This document shows positions 41,332 through 50,145 of a DNA stretch of 64,000 nt, piece after piece. This stretch comes from Gracilimonas sp046602855. Its GTDB lineage: Bacteria; Bacteroidota; Rhodothermia; Balneolales; Balneolaceae. Location of the stretch: contig NZ_JBKINJ010000001.1 of NCBI RefSeq assembly GCF_046602855.1, forward strand, positions 1,488,001-1,552,000, read 5' to 3'. The notes under the pieces are model-generated. The model made no database searches. It was not told the DNA's origin and saw nothing but the letters and a program-made list of their open reading frames with translations. Position 1 is the first letter of the stretch; each line of letters opens with the position of its first letter. The position numbers were made by a program, and so were the translations under genes.

Positions 41332-42510
41332 TTACATGAAACCTGCCTGTCTCATTTCCTTCTTGATCTTGATGGGCGTTACTTTTGCATAGATTTCAGT
41401 AGACGACATACGGGAATGACCCAACATCTCTTTTACTGTTTCCAACGCTACCCCTTTTGTAATCATCTGAGTTGCGAATGTATGACGCGCAACATGTGAT
41501 GTTAACTTCTTTGTGATCTTACACAAGTCAGCGATCTCTTTTAAATACGCATTCATTTTTTGGTTCGAGATCGTAGGCAGTAATGTAGGTAACGACTCGT
41601 ACTTTTCGATTAGCTGTTTGGCACTCTTGCTAAGAGGCACAGTGAATCCGTTACCAGTCTTAATGCGGTGGGTGTAAATAAACTGATCACCATCCGAATC
41701 CTCCTGAATATCTTCTTCTTTAAGAGACATCAAATCCGAGAAGGAAAGACCAGTCTCACACGCAAAAAGGAATAAGTCTTTAATGTAACCCAACCGTTCA
41801 ATGTCGAACTCTTTCTGTTGAATACGCTGGAGTTCGTTGCCGGTTAGAAATTTAGGACTCTTCTTTTCGTAGGTGAAGTTATAATCGATAAACGGGTTAT
41901 CTTTTTTGTGGCCTTTTTTAATAGCAATGTAAACCACTTTACGTAAATGGGTCAGATATTTTGATGCTGTATTCTGGGAGCAACCATTGTTCTTTAGGTA
42001 CTCTTCGAAATTGTAGAGAAACGGAGTGGAGATTTTGGTAACGTCAACGTCTTTCTTTCCGATCTCTTTTAGAAAAGACCGCACATGATTTAACGTAGTT
42101 TTGTATTTCTTGTGCGTGCTGACCGTAAAGTTTTTACCGATCTGGTTACTCATACGGTTATTGTGATCTTCGAAGATGGAGATGAGTGTCACAGTCTCGT
42201 CTTCCTCGTCGATAACTTTAACTAACCGTTCAGCGTGTACGTCTTGATCTACCACACATTGTTGGTATTCCTTTTGTAGACGGGTCTCAACAGCAGATAA
42301 GATTTCGTTGATCTTAACGTCTTCGGAGTCTTTACGTAACCGTTGTTTATCTGAGTCCCAATCGTTGTAATGCACATAAAGGCCCAGAGATTTCGTTTTC
42401 GCAATCGTACCGTTCTCTTTAAAACGTAGGTATAACTGCGATTTACCGTCTTTTTTTCTTTTTCTATCTTTACGTGGAAAGAATAACCAATCTAAGTTGT
42501 TGTTTAACAT
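41332..42510 (-). CDS. int: Tyrosine recombinase (phage integrase), Bacteroidota type
   Basis: 392 aa from ATG at 42510 (ATGTTAAACAACAAC, after AT-rich TATAATATC); an in-frame ATG at 42558 is less likely. N-terminal arm-binding domain (residues 1-70), SAM-like core-binding domain (about 108-200), catalytic domain 220-392. H339-x-x-R342, H365 and Y374 are present (HVARHTF, LGHSRM, EIYAKV). The first catalytic Arg is replaced by Ser256 (ETGLSFSDL), as known for IntDOT-type recombinases. It would integrate the phage at the tmRNA 3' end. Confidence 0.92.
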   Translation of the reverse strand: MLNNNLDWLFFPRKDRKRKKDGKSQLYLRFKENGTIAKTKSLGLYVHYNDWDSDKQRLRKDSEDVKINEILSAVETRLQKEYQQCVVDQDVHAERLVKVIDEEDETVTLISIFEDHNNRMSNQIGKNFTVSTHKKYKTTLNHVRSFLKEIGKKDVDVTKISTPFLYNFEEYLKNNGCSQNTASKYLTHLRKVVYIAIKKGHKKDNPFIDYNFTYEKKSPKFLTGNELQRIQQKEFDIERLGYIKDLFLFACETGLSFSDLMSLKEEDIQEDSDGDQFIYTHRIKTGNGFTVPLSKSAKQLIEKYESLPTLLPTISNQKMNAYLKEIADLCKITKKLTSHVARHTFATQMITKGVALETVKEMLGHSRMSSTEIYAKVTPIKIKKEMRQAGFM

Positions 42511-42686
42511 GATATTATATATTGAGAATTGTGGATTTTTGCTTATCTCAATAACCAAACAGTAACCAACGAATTGTGGATACTGTAGCGGTTACTCAAT
42601 ATCACGTTAAGTAACCCTCAAAGTAGCGAAAGTACCGCTTTGAGAGCGTCTAAGCGAACAAAGTGGAGGTGCGGGGAGTCGAACCC
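42511..42686. other. Likely right attachment region at the tmRNA 3' end
   Basis: Between the integrase start and tmRNA lie repeats suited to integrase arm sites: GTTACT (42591-42596) facing AGTAAC (42609-42614) and a further AGTAACC near 42561. The core is probably the T-arm/acceptor part of tmRNA (42664-42686). The matching left att copy must be left of the window, so the crossover point is not defined here. Confidence 0.5.
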
Positions 42687-43027
42687 CGGTCCGGGAAGGT
42701 AGACCTGTTAGCATCTACATGTGTAGGTACTGATTGACATTCGCCTGAAGCCGAGCCCAGTACCTAAGCGACTTCAAACTATCCTGTTAAAGTTTCACGT
42801 TAAAGCGACAGAAAGCACTTTAACGCTATCCTATCTTGTATGACGTCCGGGCTGGCAATGATAGGCACTTAACCAGCGGGACGGCTCAACAGTTTAAGCT
42901 GCTAAGCGGTATGAGTAATTATTGTCAATTACTTTTGATCCATAATGATTGTTATTACGAGAATCATTGGACAATCTCGACACGCAACCAACGGTGATAC
43001 TCAACCCGTCGAATCCAGAACACCCCC
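42664..43027 (-). ncRNA. ssrA: Transfer-messenger RNA (tmRNA)
   Basis: 364 nt. The 5' end GGGGGTGTTCTGGATTCGAC and the 3' part GGTTCGACTCCCCGCACC pair as the tRNA-like domain (GGGGGTG with CACCTCC). The internal frame ends DNNYSYRLAA then TAA, the expected proteolysis tag; the exact resume codon is uncertain (GTA, ATT or GAC region near 42920). The gene ends with discriminator A and then CTT, so CCA is not encoded in the integrated form. It rescues stalled ribosomes. The prophage abuts its 3' end. Confidence 0.93.
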
Positions 43028-43118
43028 AATACGTCAATGAACTGTTTTAAATATACGAAATTCTACGCTAATTTCGTAACATAATCATAACATTGTAACC
43101 CTCTGTTTTATTGTCCTG

Positions 43119-44462
43119 TCAGGCATTCCGGCTTAAAAAATGTGTGTTTCCGGTGACCCGGTGCAAGGTGTTTCCACGGGTGATATATTGTTGCCCAAAC
43201 CGGTTCTTGATCTGATCCATTGCCTTGATCCGAGCCGCCTTTTCCTCATCATCCTGAAAGAACACGTTAAGCTGGCTCGTCTTGTCTATGTCGTGTGTGC
43301 CAAGCACGATATTTCGTATCTCCTTCCCGCTCCGGCACACCTGCTCTATGGCCGGCAGGATCTCCTTCATACAACCCTGATACACATAGTCATCAATATT
43401 GGTGTGAGCGGGTGTCACGAAGCGAAAGCCCACTCCGGGTTCCCCGGGTTCATTGAAACCAAACATCCCCGAATAGCTGGCAGCGCGAATGCCATATGCC
43501 CGCATGCGGTAGCACACCTTCTGAACCGCTATAGCAAACTCACCCTTGATGCGCTCCACATCGGTTGAACCTTCGGAAAACGTATGCCCGTAACTTACGC
43601 CCTGCTTGGGTTTGTAATCCTCGGATATCTCCTCCATTACCCTGCCCTGATCCTCTCCCGTGATGGTTTGATACAGCATCTTTCCAAAATTGGCGCCAAA
43701 CAGCCGGATAAAGGTCTTCTCATTTCCCCTTTCAGCCACATCGGCAATGGTCTTGTAGCCCTCAGCCAATATATGCTCATGCCGGCGGCGGCCTACCCCC
43801 CATACCTTTTTCACCGGAAGCGGCCATATTTCATTTCGTTCATCCTCATCGGTCAGGACCAGGGTCCTCCCTTTGGGTTTATTCAGGCTGCTCGAGAGCT
43901 TGGCATAGGTCTTGGAACGGGCTACCCCCACGGCTCCCACCAACCGCGTTGCTTCATAGATCCGCTTCTGTAATCTCAACGCAAAATCATCGATCTCTTT
44001 GCGCGACCGATCTTTCAGAAAATCGATCTCCATAAAATACTCGTCCATGGAATAGCGCTCCACCACCGGAGCAAACTCCTTAAAGATGAAATGCACTTGT
44101 TTGGAGATAGCCGTATAGGCATCATAATCTACCTGAAGCATACAGACATAGGGACATATCTGAAAGGCCTCAAATGCACTGATCCCCGTGCTGATCCCCA
44201 TCTTACGGGCTTCGTAACTGGCTGTGGCCACGATCCCCTTTACCTGCCCGTTCTCTTTGCGCCATCCGCCTATGATAAGGGGAATACCGTATATATTTTT
44301 TCGCAACTGTTCTACCTGCGCATAAAAGCACGCAAAGTCGAAGTGCAGATATAACCGGTCCTTTCGTGAGGTGTGCTGATGCTCAGGATATATGGTATTG
44401 TACAGGGTGATGCGGTGGACATCCTGCTCAGGCTGATATGAATGTGGCTTATGTTTCGACAT
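43119..44462 (-). CDS. dinB: Y-family DNA polymerase (DinB/UmuC type)
   Basis: 447 aa. Catalytic acids D42 (HFDFACFYAQVE) and D140-E141 (RYSMDEYFMEID) are present. Fingers and palm (ATASYEARKMGI), helix-hairpin-helix thumb (VKKVWGVGRRR) and little finger follow. It performs translesion synthesis. Longer than DinB (about 350) and nearer UmuC-like length; the extra C-terminus has QQYITRGNTLHRV. Divergent from the 44534 gene. The HMCES-type gene nearby supports a DNA-damage cluster. Confidence 0.88.
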   Translation of the reverse strand: MSKHKPHSYQPEQDVHRITLYNTIYPEHQHTSRKDRLYLHFDFACFYAQVEQLRKNIYGIPLIIGGWRKENGQVKGIVATASYEARKMGISTGISAFEAFQICPYVCMLQVDYDAYTAISKQVHFIFKEFAPVVERYSMDEYFMEIDFLKDRSRKEIDDFALRLQKRIYEATRLVGAVGVARSKTYAKLSSSLNKPKGRTLVLTDEDERNEIWPLPVKKVWGVGRRRHEHILAEGYKTIADVAERGNEKTFIRLFGANFGKMLYQTITGEDQGRVMEEISEDYKPKQGVSYGHTFSEGSTDVERIKGEFAIAVQKVCYRMRAYGIRAASYSGMFGFNEPGEPGVGFRFVTPAHTNIDDYVYQGCMKEILPAIEQVCRSGKEIRNIVLGTHDIDKTSQLNVFFQDDEEKAARIKAMDQIKNRFGQQYITRGNTLHRVTGNTHFLSRNA

Positions 44463-44533
44463 TTTTCTGCTTTATGTATTGATATGTATAAAATATGTGT
44501 ATAGTTTAAAACGACCAAACCAAATCACTGGTC

Positions 44534-45142
44534 ATGAACAAATTTCCGCTGGTCGAAATGATCGCTTTTTTTAGCCGATATTCGCAGGCCCAAAAGCCCG
44601 CCTGGAGGAAACCATACATGAAGCACATGGCTCGCATACGCTCCTGCCATAGTAAGGTGGATGGCGGGGTCCGGAAATCATTCTTCAGCGTGGAGACCAA
44701 AGAGGGACCTATCATTGAGTTGGTGTTCAATGAGGAGGAGCTCCTGTGGTCGCTGGATCCCAACTCAGATATGGAAAATTACACGGTGGATCGCATGTTG
44801 GCTTTCATACAGCGCCATAAGCATCTGCCATCGAGGGCACATCGCATCGTTCCCTATCGATTTGAGATCATTCCGAAGTCGCAGATTCAACAGGAGCAGT
44901 CCGGTATTGAACTGCCATTGGTGCAACGCATGCAGCCCTACCGCTTTCAATCCGGCAAGATCAACTCAGCCCAGGTCTTGGACATCCCTACGAAGCACAT
45001 AGAAAATGTTATGGTCACCAAGCAATTGCATTATGTAGTGGAGACTGACGTTCAGCGATTTTTCCATCTCGTATATATTCTTGATGAGATGGACTGGCGC
45101 ATGATCCAGGAAGTGGATGAGGAATTCTTTTTTGTGCGATAG
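44534..45142 (+). CDS. Unknown protein divergent from the Y-family polymerase
   Basis: 202 aa. Mixed alpha/beta (KSFFSVETKEGPIIELVFNE, HYVVETDVQRFFHLVYILDE). No family recognised. It shares a 71-base divergent spacer with the polymerase gene; that spacer carries a tandem TATGTATA/TATGTGTATA repeat, which could bind a shared regulator. Possibly a partner of the polymerase. Confidence 0.6.
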   Translation: MNKFPLVEMIAFFSRYSQAQKPAWRKPYMKHMARIRSCHSKVDGGVRKSFFSVETKEGPIIELVFNEEELLWSLDPNSDMENYTVDRMLAFIQRHKHLPSRAHRIVPYRFEIIPKSQIQQEQSGIELPLVQRMQPYRFQSGKINSAQVLDIPTKHIENVMVTKQLHYVVETDVQRFFHLVYILDEMDWRMIQEVDEEFFFVR

Positions 45143-45211
45143 CGGCTTTAAGGAACTTTTGATGCTTTTTCTTCATTATTTAAAGTGACTATTCATCAAA
45201 AAAACAATACA

Positions 45212-45358
45212 ATGGACAAGAAATCAGATCCAATAGATTATGATGGCATGGGCGATTTTTCACGCTTCTATCACGCCTTTGATAATGGAAAAAGTTTGGA
45301 AAACCAGATCAAAGCATGGTTTCGTAAGACCTTCTCACGCGATCGAAAAAATAACTGA
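45212..45358 (+). CDS. Small protein, unknown
   Basis: 48 aa (MDKKSDPIDYDGMGDFSRFY then a basic end). The frame begins after an AT-rich leader with ACAATACA and ends 6 bases before the convergent HMCES gene. Composition is protein-like, but there is no homology evidence. Confidence 0.4.
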   Translation: MDKKSDPIDYDGMGDFSRFYHAFDNGKSLENQIKAWFRKTFSRDRKNN

Positions 45359-45364
45359 TCTTTT

Positions 45365-46045
45365 CTACCCAAAAAGATCGGCCTTGGCGATGAGACCCGG
45401 CTCATCATTACGAACATTTCCCACAGCTTTAGGTACAATATGCTCCTGCAGTCCATCATTGGGATAAGGTTGCAAAAATTCCTGAAGGTATGCGAGATTA
45501 CCCTGTGCCGGATCCAGCCATTCGCCAAATTCTGAAGGATGCAAGATCACCGGCATGCGGTCGTGAATTTCCTCCATCACCTGATTTGGTGAAGTAGTAA
45601 TAATGGAAAAAGACCGACGTGCAGGACGGTTGTCGGGTGCCAGGTCTGAATAAAGTCCTGCAAAGCCAAACAGCGGTTCCTGCTTTGGATAGATGTAGTG
45701 AGGCGTTTTATTTCCCTTCGAGCCCGTCCATTCATAAAAGCCATTGGCAGGTATGATACACCGCCGCTCGGCAAACGCTTTGGTCCACATAGGCTTTTCA
45801 GCAACCGAATCATCCCGCGTGTTAATGGGAAGAAAAGGAGATTCACCGGGTTTGGGCTGCCATCCCATAAATCCCCAGTGCATAGACTCCAGCGTCCGTC
45901 TTCCACTCTCTGCCGTAAAGGCTACAGGCATTACGTTAGAGGGTGCAATGTTATAGCTTGGATGATATTCTCCATGCCTTTCCATAACACCCAGAAAATG
46001 ATCGATCTCATCAAGTTCTTCGTAGAGGACGTATCTGCCACACAT
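45365..46045 (-). CDS. Abasic-site processing protein, HMCES/YedK family
   Basis: 226 aa. The catalytic Cys2 is exposed after Met removal (MCGRYVLY). N32 (YNIAPSN), E105 (ANGFYEWTG) and H161 (IHDRMPVIL) are the other family residues. It forms a thiazolidine crosslink with abasic sites in single-stranded DNA and is linked to the SOS response. It lies in the group with the Y-family polymerase. Confidence 0.93.
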   Translation of the reverse strand: MCGRYVLYEELDEIDHFLGVMERHGEYHPSYNIAPSNVMPVAFTAESGRRTLESMHWGFMGWQPKPGESPFLPINTRDDSVAEKPMWTKAFAERRCIIPANGFYEWTGSKGNKTPHYIYPKQEPLFGFAGLYSDLAPDNRPARRSFSIITTSPNQVMEEIHDRMPVILHPSEFGEWLDPAQGNLAYLQEFLQPYPNDGLQEHIVPKAVGNVRNDEPGLIAKADLFG

Positions 46046-46185
46046 ATCTTAGCTTTAGGAATTTTAAATTGGTAATAAATGTAACTATAGTTTTCTTCCC
46101 TGAAAAGAATACGGTTGCATAACTTTCAGTGGATATTTTCGTGTAAGTCAATCATAATTATTCATCGTTATTTATTCAGGTATCA

Positions 46186-48453
46186 ATGCATCGCATTATT
46201 CTAATTTTATTGGGGATCCTTATCTGCAGTACAGTAGAAGTGACCGCACAGCAGACAGCATCCGTAAGTGGCTATGTAACCGATTCTGAGACCGGTGAAA
46301 CTCTGATCAGTGCCAATATCGGGTTTCAGGGAACCCGCCTCGGGGCTTCCACCAATACTCTTGGTTATTACACTATTACTAATATTGAACCCGGCACCTA
46401 TACACTTATCGCAAGCTACATTGGCTATCAGAGCTACAGTCGTCAGATCACTCTTGAACCGGGTGAGAACCTCCGTCTCGACATTGACCTCATCCCTGAA
46501 AGCATAGAATTGGAAGAGATCGAAGTGCGCTCGCAGGCAGAACTGGAGGAGCAAAAAAATATCGGAACCGCACAGGTTAATACTGAGCTAATCAAGGAAT
46601 TACCCTCCGTTTTTGAAGCCGATGTCTTCCGCTCCGTTCAGCTTTTACCGGGAGTGAAGGCTGCCTCTGACTTCTCGAGTGGTTTGTATATTCGAGGCGG
46701 AAGTCCCGATCAAACCCTGATCCTGCTCGACCGAACCACTGTGTATAACCCGAGTCACTTTTTTGGGTTTTTCTCCACTTTCAACCCGGATGCCATCAAG
46801 GATGTACGGCTTTATAAAGGTGGCTATCCCGCTGAATACGGTGGCAGACTCGGTTCCGTACTCACCATTTATAACAAAGACGGGAACCGTAAAGAGACCG
46901 CGGGCTCAGCCACCGTAGGACTGCTGGCATCGCGTGCCAGTATTGAAGGTCCGTACAAAAAAGGTTCATGGATGTTTGCCGTTCGTCGATCTACCCTCGA
47001 GCCCTTACTTGCCGGACTCCGCCAGTCTGTCGATAATAGCCCCTCTAAATTCTATTTCTATGATGTTAACGGAAAAGTCAATTTCGACGCCAATGCCAAC
47101 AACAAATTCTCTCTGGCTTTCTATGCAGGGCAGGATCGGGTGACCTTTCCCTTTACCGATGATGCTGTTTTTGAACTGGATTACGGAAACCAGACTGTGA
47201 GCGGAAACTGGACCCATATCTTCTCAGAAAAACTTTTTTCCAATACAGTCGTGACCGGCTCCCGCTATTTCAACTATCCCGATTTTGATCTCGCGGGAAC
47301 GCCTTTCCGAAGGGAAAATAATATTTATGATTTCTCGCTTAAATCAGACCTGGAGTACCTTCCCAATAACGACCACCGTTTAAAAATGGGGTTTTGGTCC
47401 GGCATCTTCACCTTCAATCTAAATGATATTTTCGACGACAGAACCACCTTCCAAAGCCGCATTCAAAATCAGTATGCCTCTTTCTACGTACAGGATGAAT
47501 GGCGGCCTTCCGATCGATGGATCCTGACACCCGGCGTAAGGTTTAATTATTTTTCAGACGGAGATTATATTCGGGTTGAACCGAGGATGGCAGCTGAATA
47601 CCGCCCAAATAAGCGGATCCGATTACAAGGTGCCTATGGCCGCTACAATCAGTTCATTACCCTGATCTCAAATGAGGCTTTTTCGGGATTTGATGTATGG
47701 TTGACTTCGGCTGAAGGCGTTTCACCGGCCTATGGCGATCAGTTTGTGGTTGGTGCCAAGACCATTCCCTTTACAGACTATGGACTTGATATCGAATTCT
47801 ATTACCGAAGCATGAATGACCTTTTCGAATTGGATCCATTCCTTCCGGATGTAGGCGGACTTCCTTATCAGGATGTATTCAGGTTTGGTGAGGGATATGC
47901 CTATGGCGCAGAAGTGTTTTTTGAAAAAAGAGCCGGACCCTTTACCGGCTTCCTCGGGTATACTCTTGCTTATACCTGGCGAAAGTTTCCGGGCTTCAAT
48001 GCTGAGATATCCAATCAGGAACAAACCGCACGATTCTATCCCCCAAAATATGATCGCCGGCACGACATCAACGCTGTCGGAAATTATCAGCTAAGTGATC
48101 GATGGAAGTTCACGGGCTCTTTCAGTTTTGCAACCGGCCAGTCTTACACCAAAGTCTTGGGCCGTTATGTGCAATATGACCTGCCGTGGACCAATGAAGA
48201 CCGAAATGCTTTTACCGTTGGCAAAGTGAATGCCTCCCGACTCCCAAACTATCACAGACTCGATATCTCATTCTCAAGATCAGGCCGTTTCTTTAACCTG
48301 GGTGATTCTGAACTGCAACTTCAGATAATTAATGTCTATTCACGAAGGAATACCTGGTTCTATAATTTTGATTTTAATGAGAATCCGATCGAGATCAACG
48401 CAGTCAATATGCTACCCATACTGCCTTCCATTTCATACACTGTAAACTTTTAA
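46186..48453 (+). CDS. TonB-dependent outer-membrane receptor
   Basis: 755 aa. Signal peptide (residues 1-21, ending TAQQTA), CarboxypepD-regulatory-like domain (about 23-110, with GYVTDSETGETLISANIGF), plug domain (about 125-230, SGLYIRGGSPDQTLIL) and a short beta-barrel to the C-terminal aromatic (SYTVNF). No TonB box is clear. It takes up an unidentified ligand. It forms an operon with the lipoprotein and DUF4159 genes (gaps 3 and 1 bases). Confidence 0.88.
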   Translation: MHRIILILLGILICSTVEVTAQQTASVSGYVTDSETGETLISANIGFQGTRLGASTNTLGYYTITNIEPGTYTLIASYIGYQSYSRQITLEPGENLRLDIDLIPESIELEEIEVRSQAELEEQKNIGTAQVNTELIKELPSVFEADVFRSVQLLPGVKAASDFSSGLYIRGGSPDQTLILLDRTTVYNPSHFFGFFSTFNPDAIKDVRLYKGGYPAEYGGRLGSVLTIYNKDGNRKETAGSATVGLLASRASIEGPYKKGSWMFAVRRSTLEPLLAGLRQSVDNSPSKFYFYDVNGKVNFDANANNKFSLAFYAGQDRVTFPFTDDAVFELDYGNQTVSGNWTHIFSEKLFSNTVVTGSRYFNYPDFDLAGTPFRRENNIYDFSLKSDLEYLPNNDHRLKMGFWSGIFTFNLNDIFDDRTTFQSRIQNQYASFYVQDEWRPSDRWILTPGVRFNYFSDGDYIRVEPRMAAEYRPNKRIRLQGAYGRYNQFITLISNEAFSGFDVWLTSAEGVSPAYGDQFVVGAKTIPFTDYGLDIEFYYRSMNDLFELDPFLPDVGGLPYQDVFRFGEGYAYGAEVFFEKRAGPFTGFLGYTLAYTWRKFPGFNAEISNQEQTARFYPPKYDRRHDINAVGNYQLSDRWKFTGSFSFATGQSYTKVLGRYVQYDLPWTNEDRNAFTVGKVNASRLPNYHRLDISFSRSGRFFNLGDSELQLQIINVYSRRNTWFYNFDFNENPIEINAVNMLPILPSISYTVNF

Positions 48454-48456
48454 GAC

Positions 48457-49362
48457 ATGAAGTACTATACACTCTTATTACTCAGCTTTGCGTTGGTTCT
48501 TTCTTCTTGTGATCCCTACACCCAGGATGACTATGAAGAATATTATGTGGTTGAGTCCTATCTGATAGCCAACGCTTTGCTTCCCGAGGTGCGCCTATCT
48601 ACCACCGTCCCCGCTGATGCTTTCTACGATTTTGAGGAAGCCGCCACAAACGATGCAGGTGTCGAAATTCAATTGTTGGAATCCGGCCCCGGAAGCAATA
48701 TTGAGCTTAGTTGGTCTTATCGGTATGATACCCCCGGTATCTACGTTCCTGAACTTGATCATAATGTAATTCCCGGCCGAACCTATAAACTTGATATCAT
48801 ATTCCCTGGCACTTCAGAGCGAATTACATCGACTGCTACGGTACCTGAAGCCTTTGAGATCATCGGGGAAGTTCAGGATTCTATTGTCTACCAGTCAACC
48901 GAACAGCTCGAATTTACCCTGAGTGCAAGTTCTTACCCCAATCGTCAGAATATTTATGTATTCAATGCCATAAGCCTGCAGCCATTTTCTGAGAACCTCA
49001 CTCCTTTTTATGCGGAATTGCTTTCAGACAGTGATGAACCTGAAGAAGATCTCGAGGAATTCGCTAACAACAGCTCGGGCATCATCAACGAGAGTGGCTT
49101 TGAGTTTAACCCTGATGGTAGTGCTACAGTACAATACCCATGGATAGGCGTGGCCTTTTATGGAGACAATTTGATCGTTGCTAACACCATCGATGATAAC
49201 GTCTATGACTTTATTCGATCGCAGGAAACACAGCTTGGCGGGTCCACTCTGTCGCCGGGAGAAATTCAGAATGTAATTTATAACATCGAAGGTGGAATTG
49301 GTGTGTTTGGAGCCTTAGCTTCGGATACCGTTCAAGTATACATCAAACGCCCCGGCTTATAA
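48457..49362 (+). CDS. DUF4249 outer-membrane lipoprotein
   Basis: 301 aa. The lipobox is LSSC at residues 14-17. The body (VVESYLIANALLPEVRLSTT at the start) matches DUF4249, beta-rich and usually encoded next to a TonB receptor with a CarboxypepD-like domain. It presumably acts with that receptor at the cell surface. Short (usual length is about 300-400). Confidence 0.8.
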   Translation: MKYYTLLLLSFALVLSSCDPYTQDDYEEYYVVESYLIANALLPEVRLSTTVPADAFYDFEEAATNDAGVEIQLLESGPGSNIELSWSYRYDTPGIYVPELDHNVIPGRTYKLDIIFPGTSERITSTATVPEAFEIIGEVQDSIVYQSTEQLEFTLSASSYPNRQNIYVFNAISLQPFSENLTPFYAELLSDSDEPEEDLEEFANNSSGIINESGFEFNPDGSATVQYPWIGVAFYGDNLIVANTIDDNVYDFIRSQETQLGGSTLSPGEIQNVIYNIEGGIGVFGALASDTVQVYIKRPGL

Positions 49363-49363
49363 T

Positions 49364-50032
49364 ATGACTTTAAGGATCTTACTGGTATTTTTAGCAGCTT
49401 GCTGTTTTGCTGAACCGATCTCGGCTCAGAATTCAGGAGAATTTGAGATCGCCCGGGCAAAATACCGCGGTGGCGGGGATTGGTATAATGATCCCTCTGC
49501 CCTCGAAAACCTCATCCGTTTTACCAAAAATAATATTCCGATCCCTATTTCAAATTCCTACAGCGATGTGGACCTGGGCAGTGCAGAACTCCATTCCTAC
49601 CCCTTTGTATTCTTAACAGGTCACGGGAACATCACCCTGAACAACGCTGAGATCCGCAATCTCCGTGAATACCTTGAAAACGGTGGATTTCTTTTAATTG
49701 ATGACGACTATGGTCTCGATGAGTACATCCAACCTGTATTGGATAGGATTTTCCCAGAAGAAGAATTAGTAGAGATCCCATTCAGTTATCCAATATATGA
49801 CCAGGTATTCGAATTCAATTCCGGGCTACCCAAGATCCACGAACACGACGGTAAACCTCCTCAGGGTTTTGGGATCTTTCACGAAGGCAGTCTGGTAGTT
49901 TTTTACAGCTACGAATCCAATCTCGGGGATGGCTGGACCGATGCTGAAGTCCACAACACCCCACAAAATTTAAGGCAACAGGCACTGCAAATGGGCGCCA
50001 ATATTTTAGTCTACGCTCTCACCAGTAATTAA
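49364..50032 (+). CDS. Secreted DUF4159 protein
   Basis: 222 aa. Signal peptide (1-21, ending ISAQ), then FEIARAKYRGGGDWYNDPSA and LREYLENGGFLLIDDDYG, the DUF4159 signature with a GATase-like fold. It follows the DUF4249 gene by 1 base. Its function is unknown; in this phylum it is often found near TonB systems. Confidence 0.82.
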   Translation: MTLRILLVFLAACCFAEPISAQNSGEFEIARAKYRGGGDWYNDPSALENLIRFTKNNIPIPISNSYSDVDLGSAELHSYPFVFLTGHGNITLNNAEIRNLREYLENGGFLLIDDDYGLDEYIQPVLDRIFPEEELVEIPFSYPIYDQVFEFNSGLPKIHEHDGKPPQGFGIFHEGSLVVFYSYESNLGDGWTDAEVHNTPQNLRQQALQMGANILVYALTSN

Positions 50033-50145
50033 TAATGCAGCTGATTCATTATCTGTAATTACTATAATGATGACCCTGAAGGGGTCTAAAAAAAGTAAGC
50101 TCATAATAGTAAGTTGCAATAACATCACCCAGCAACTCTCAGTAC

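Larger units (their letters stand above)
1..42664. mobile_element. Prophage, right-hand part, next to the tmRNA gene
   Basis: A continuous block of phage genes runs from the left window edge to a tyrosine recombinase at 41332-42510 that sits just before the 3' end of tmRNA. It carries terminase, portal, scaffold, capsid and connector genes, two tRNAs, recombination genes and about 50 small unknown genes. The P22-like portal and adaptor proteins, and no long-tail genes in view, suggest a podovirus-like particle. The left attachment site, endolysin and most tail genes would lie left of position 1. No replicative helicase or DNA polymerase is visible. The boundary at 42664 is inferred from integrase position and tmRNA structure, because the second att copy is outside the window. 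Confidence 0.92.

Noticed and set aside
44463..44533. LexA-type operator before the polymerase
   Set aside because: There is a tandem direct repeat but no convincing dyad resembling any SOS box; LexA motifs for this phylum are not known to me well enough to claim one.
45240..45467. 75-codon plus-strand frame
   Set aside because: It runs opposite the HMCES gene's 3' end and overlaps a better 48-aa frame.
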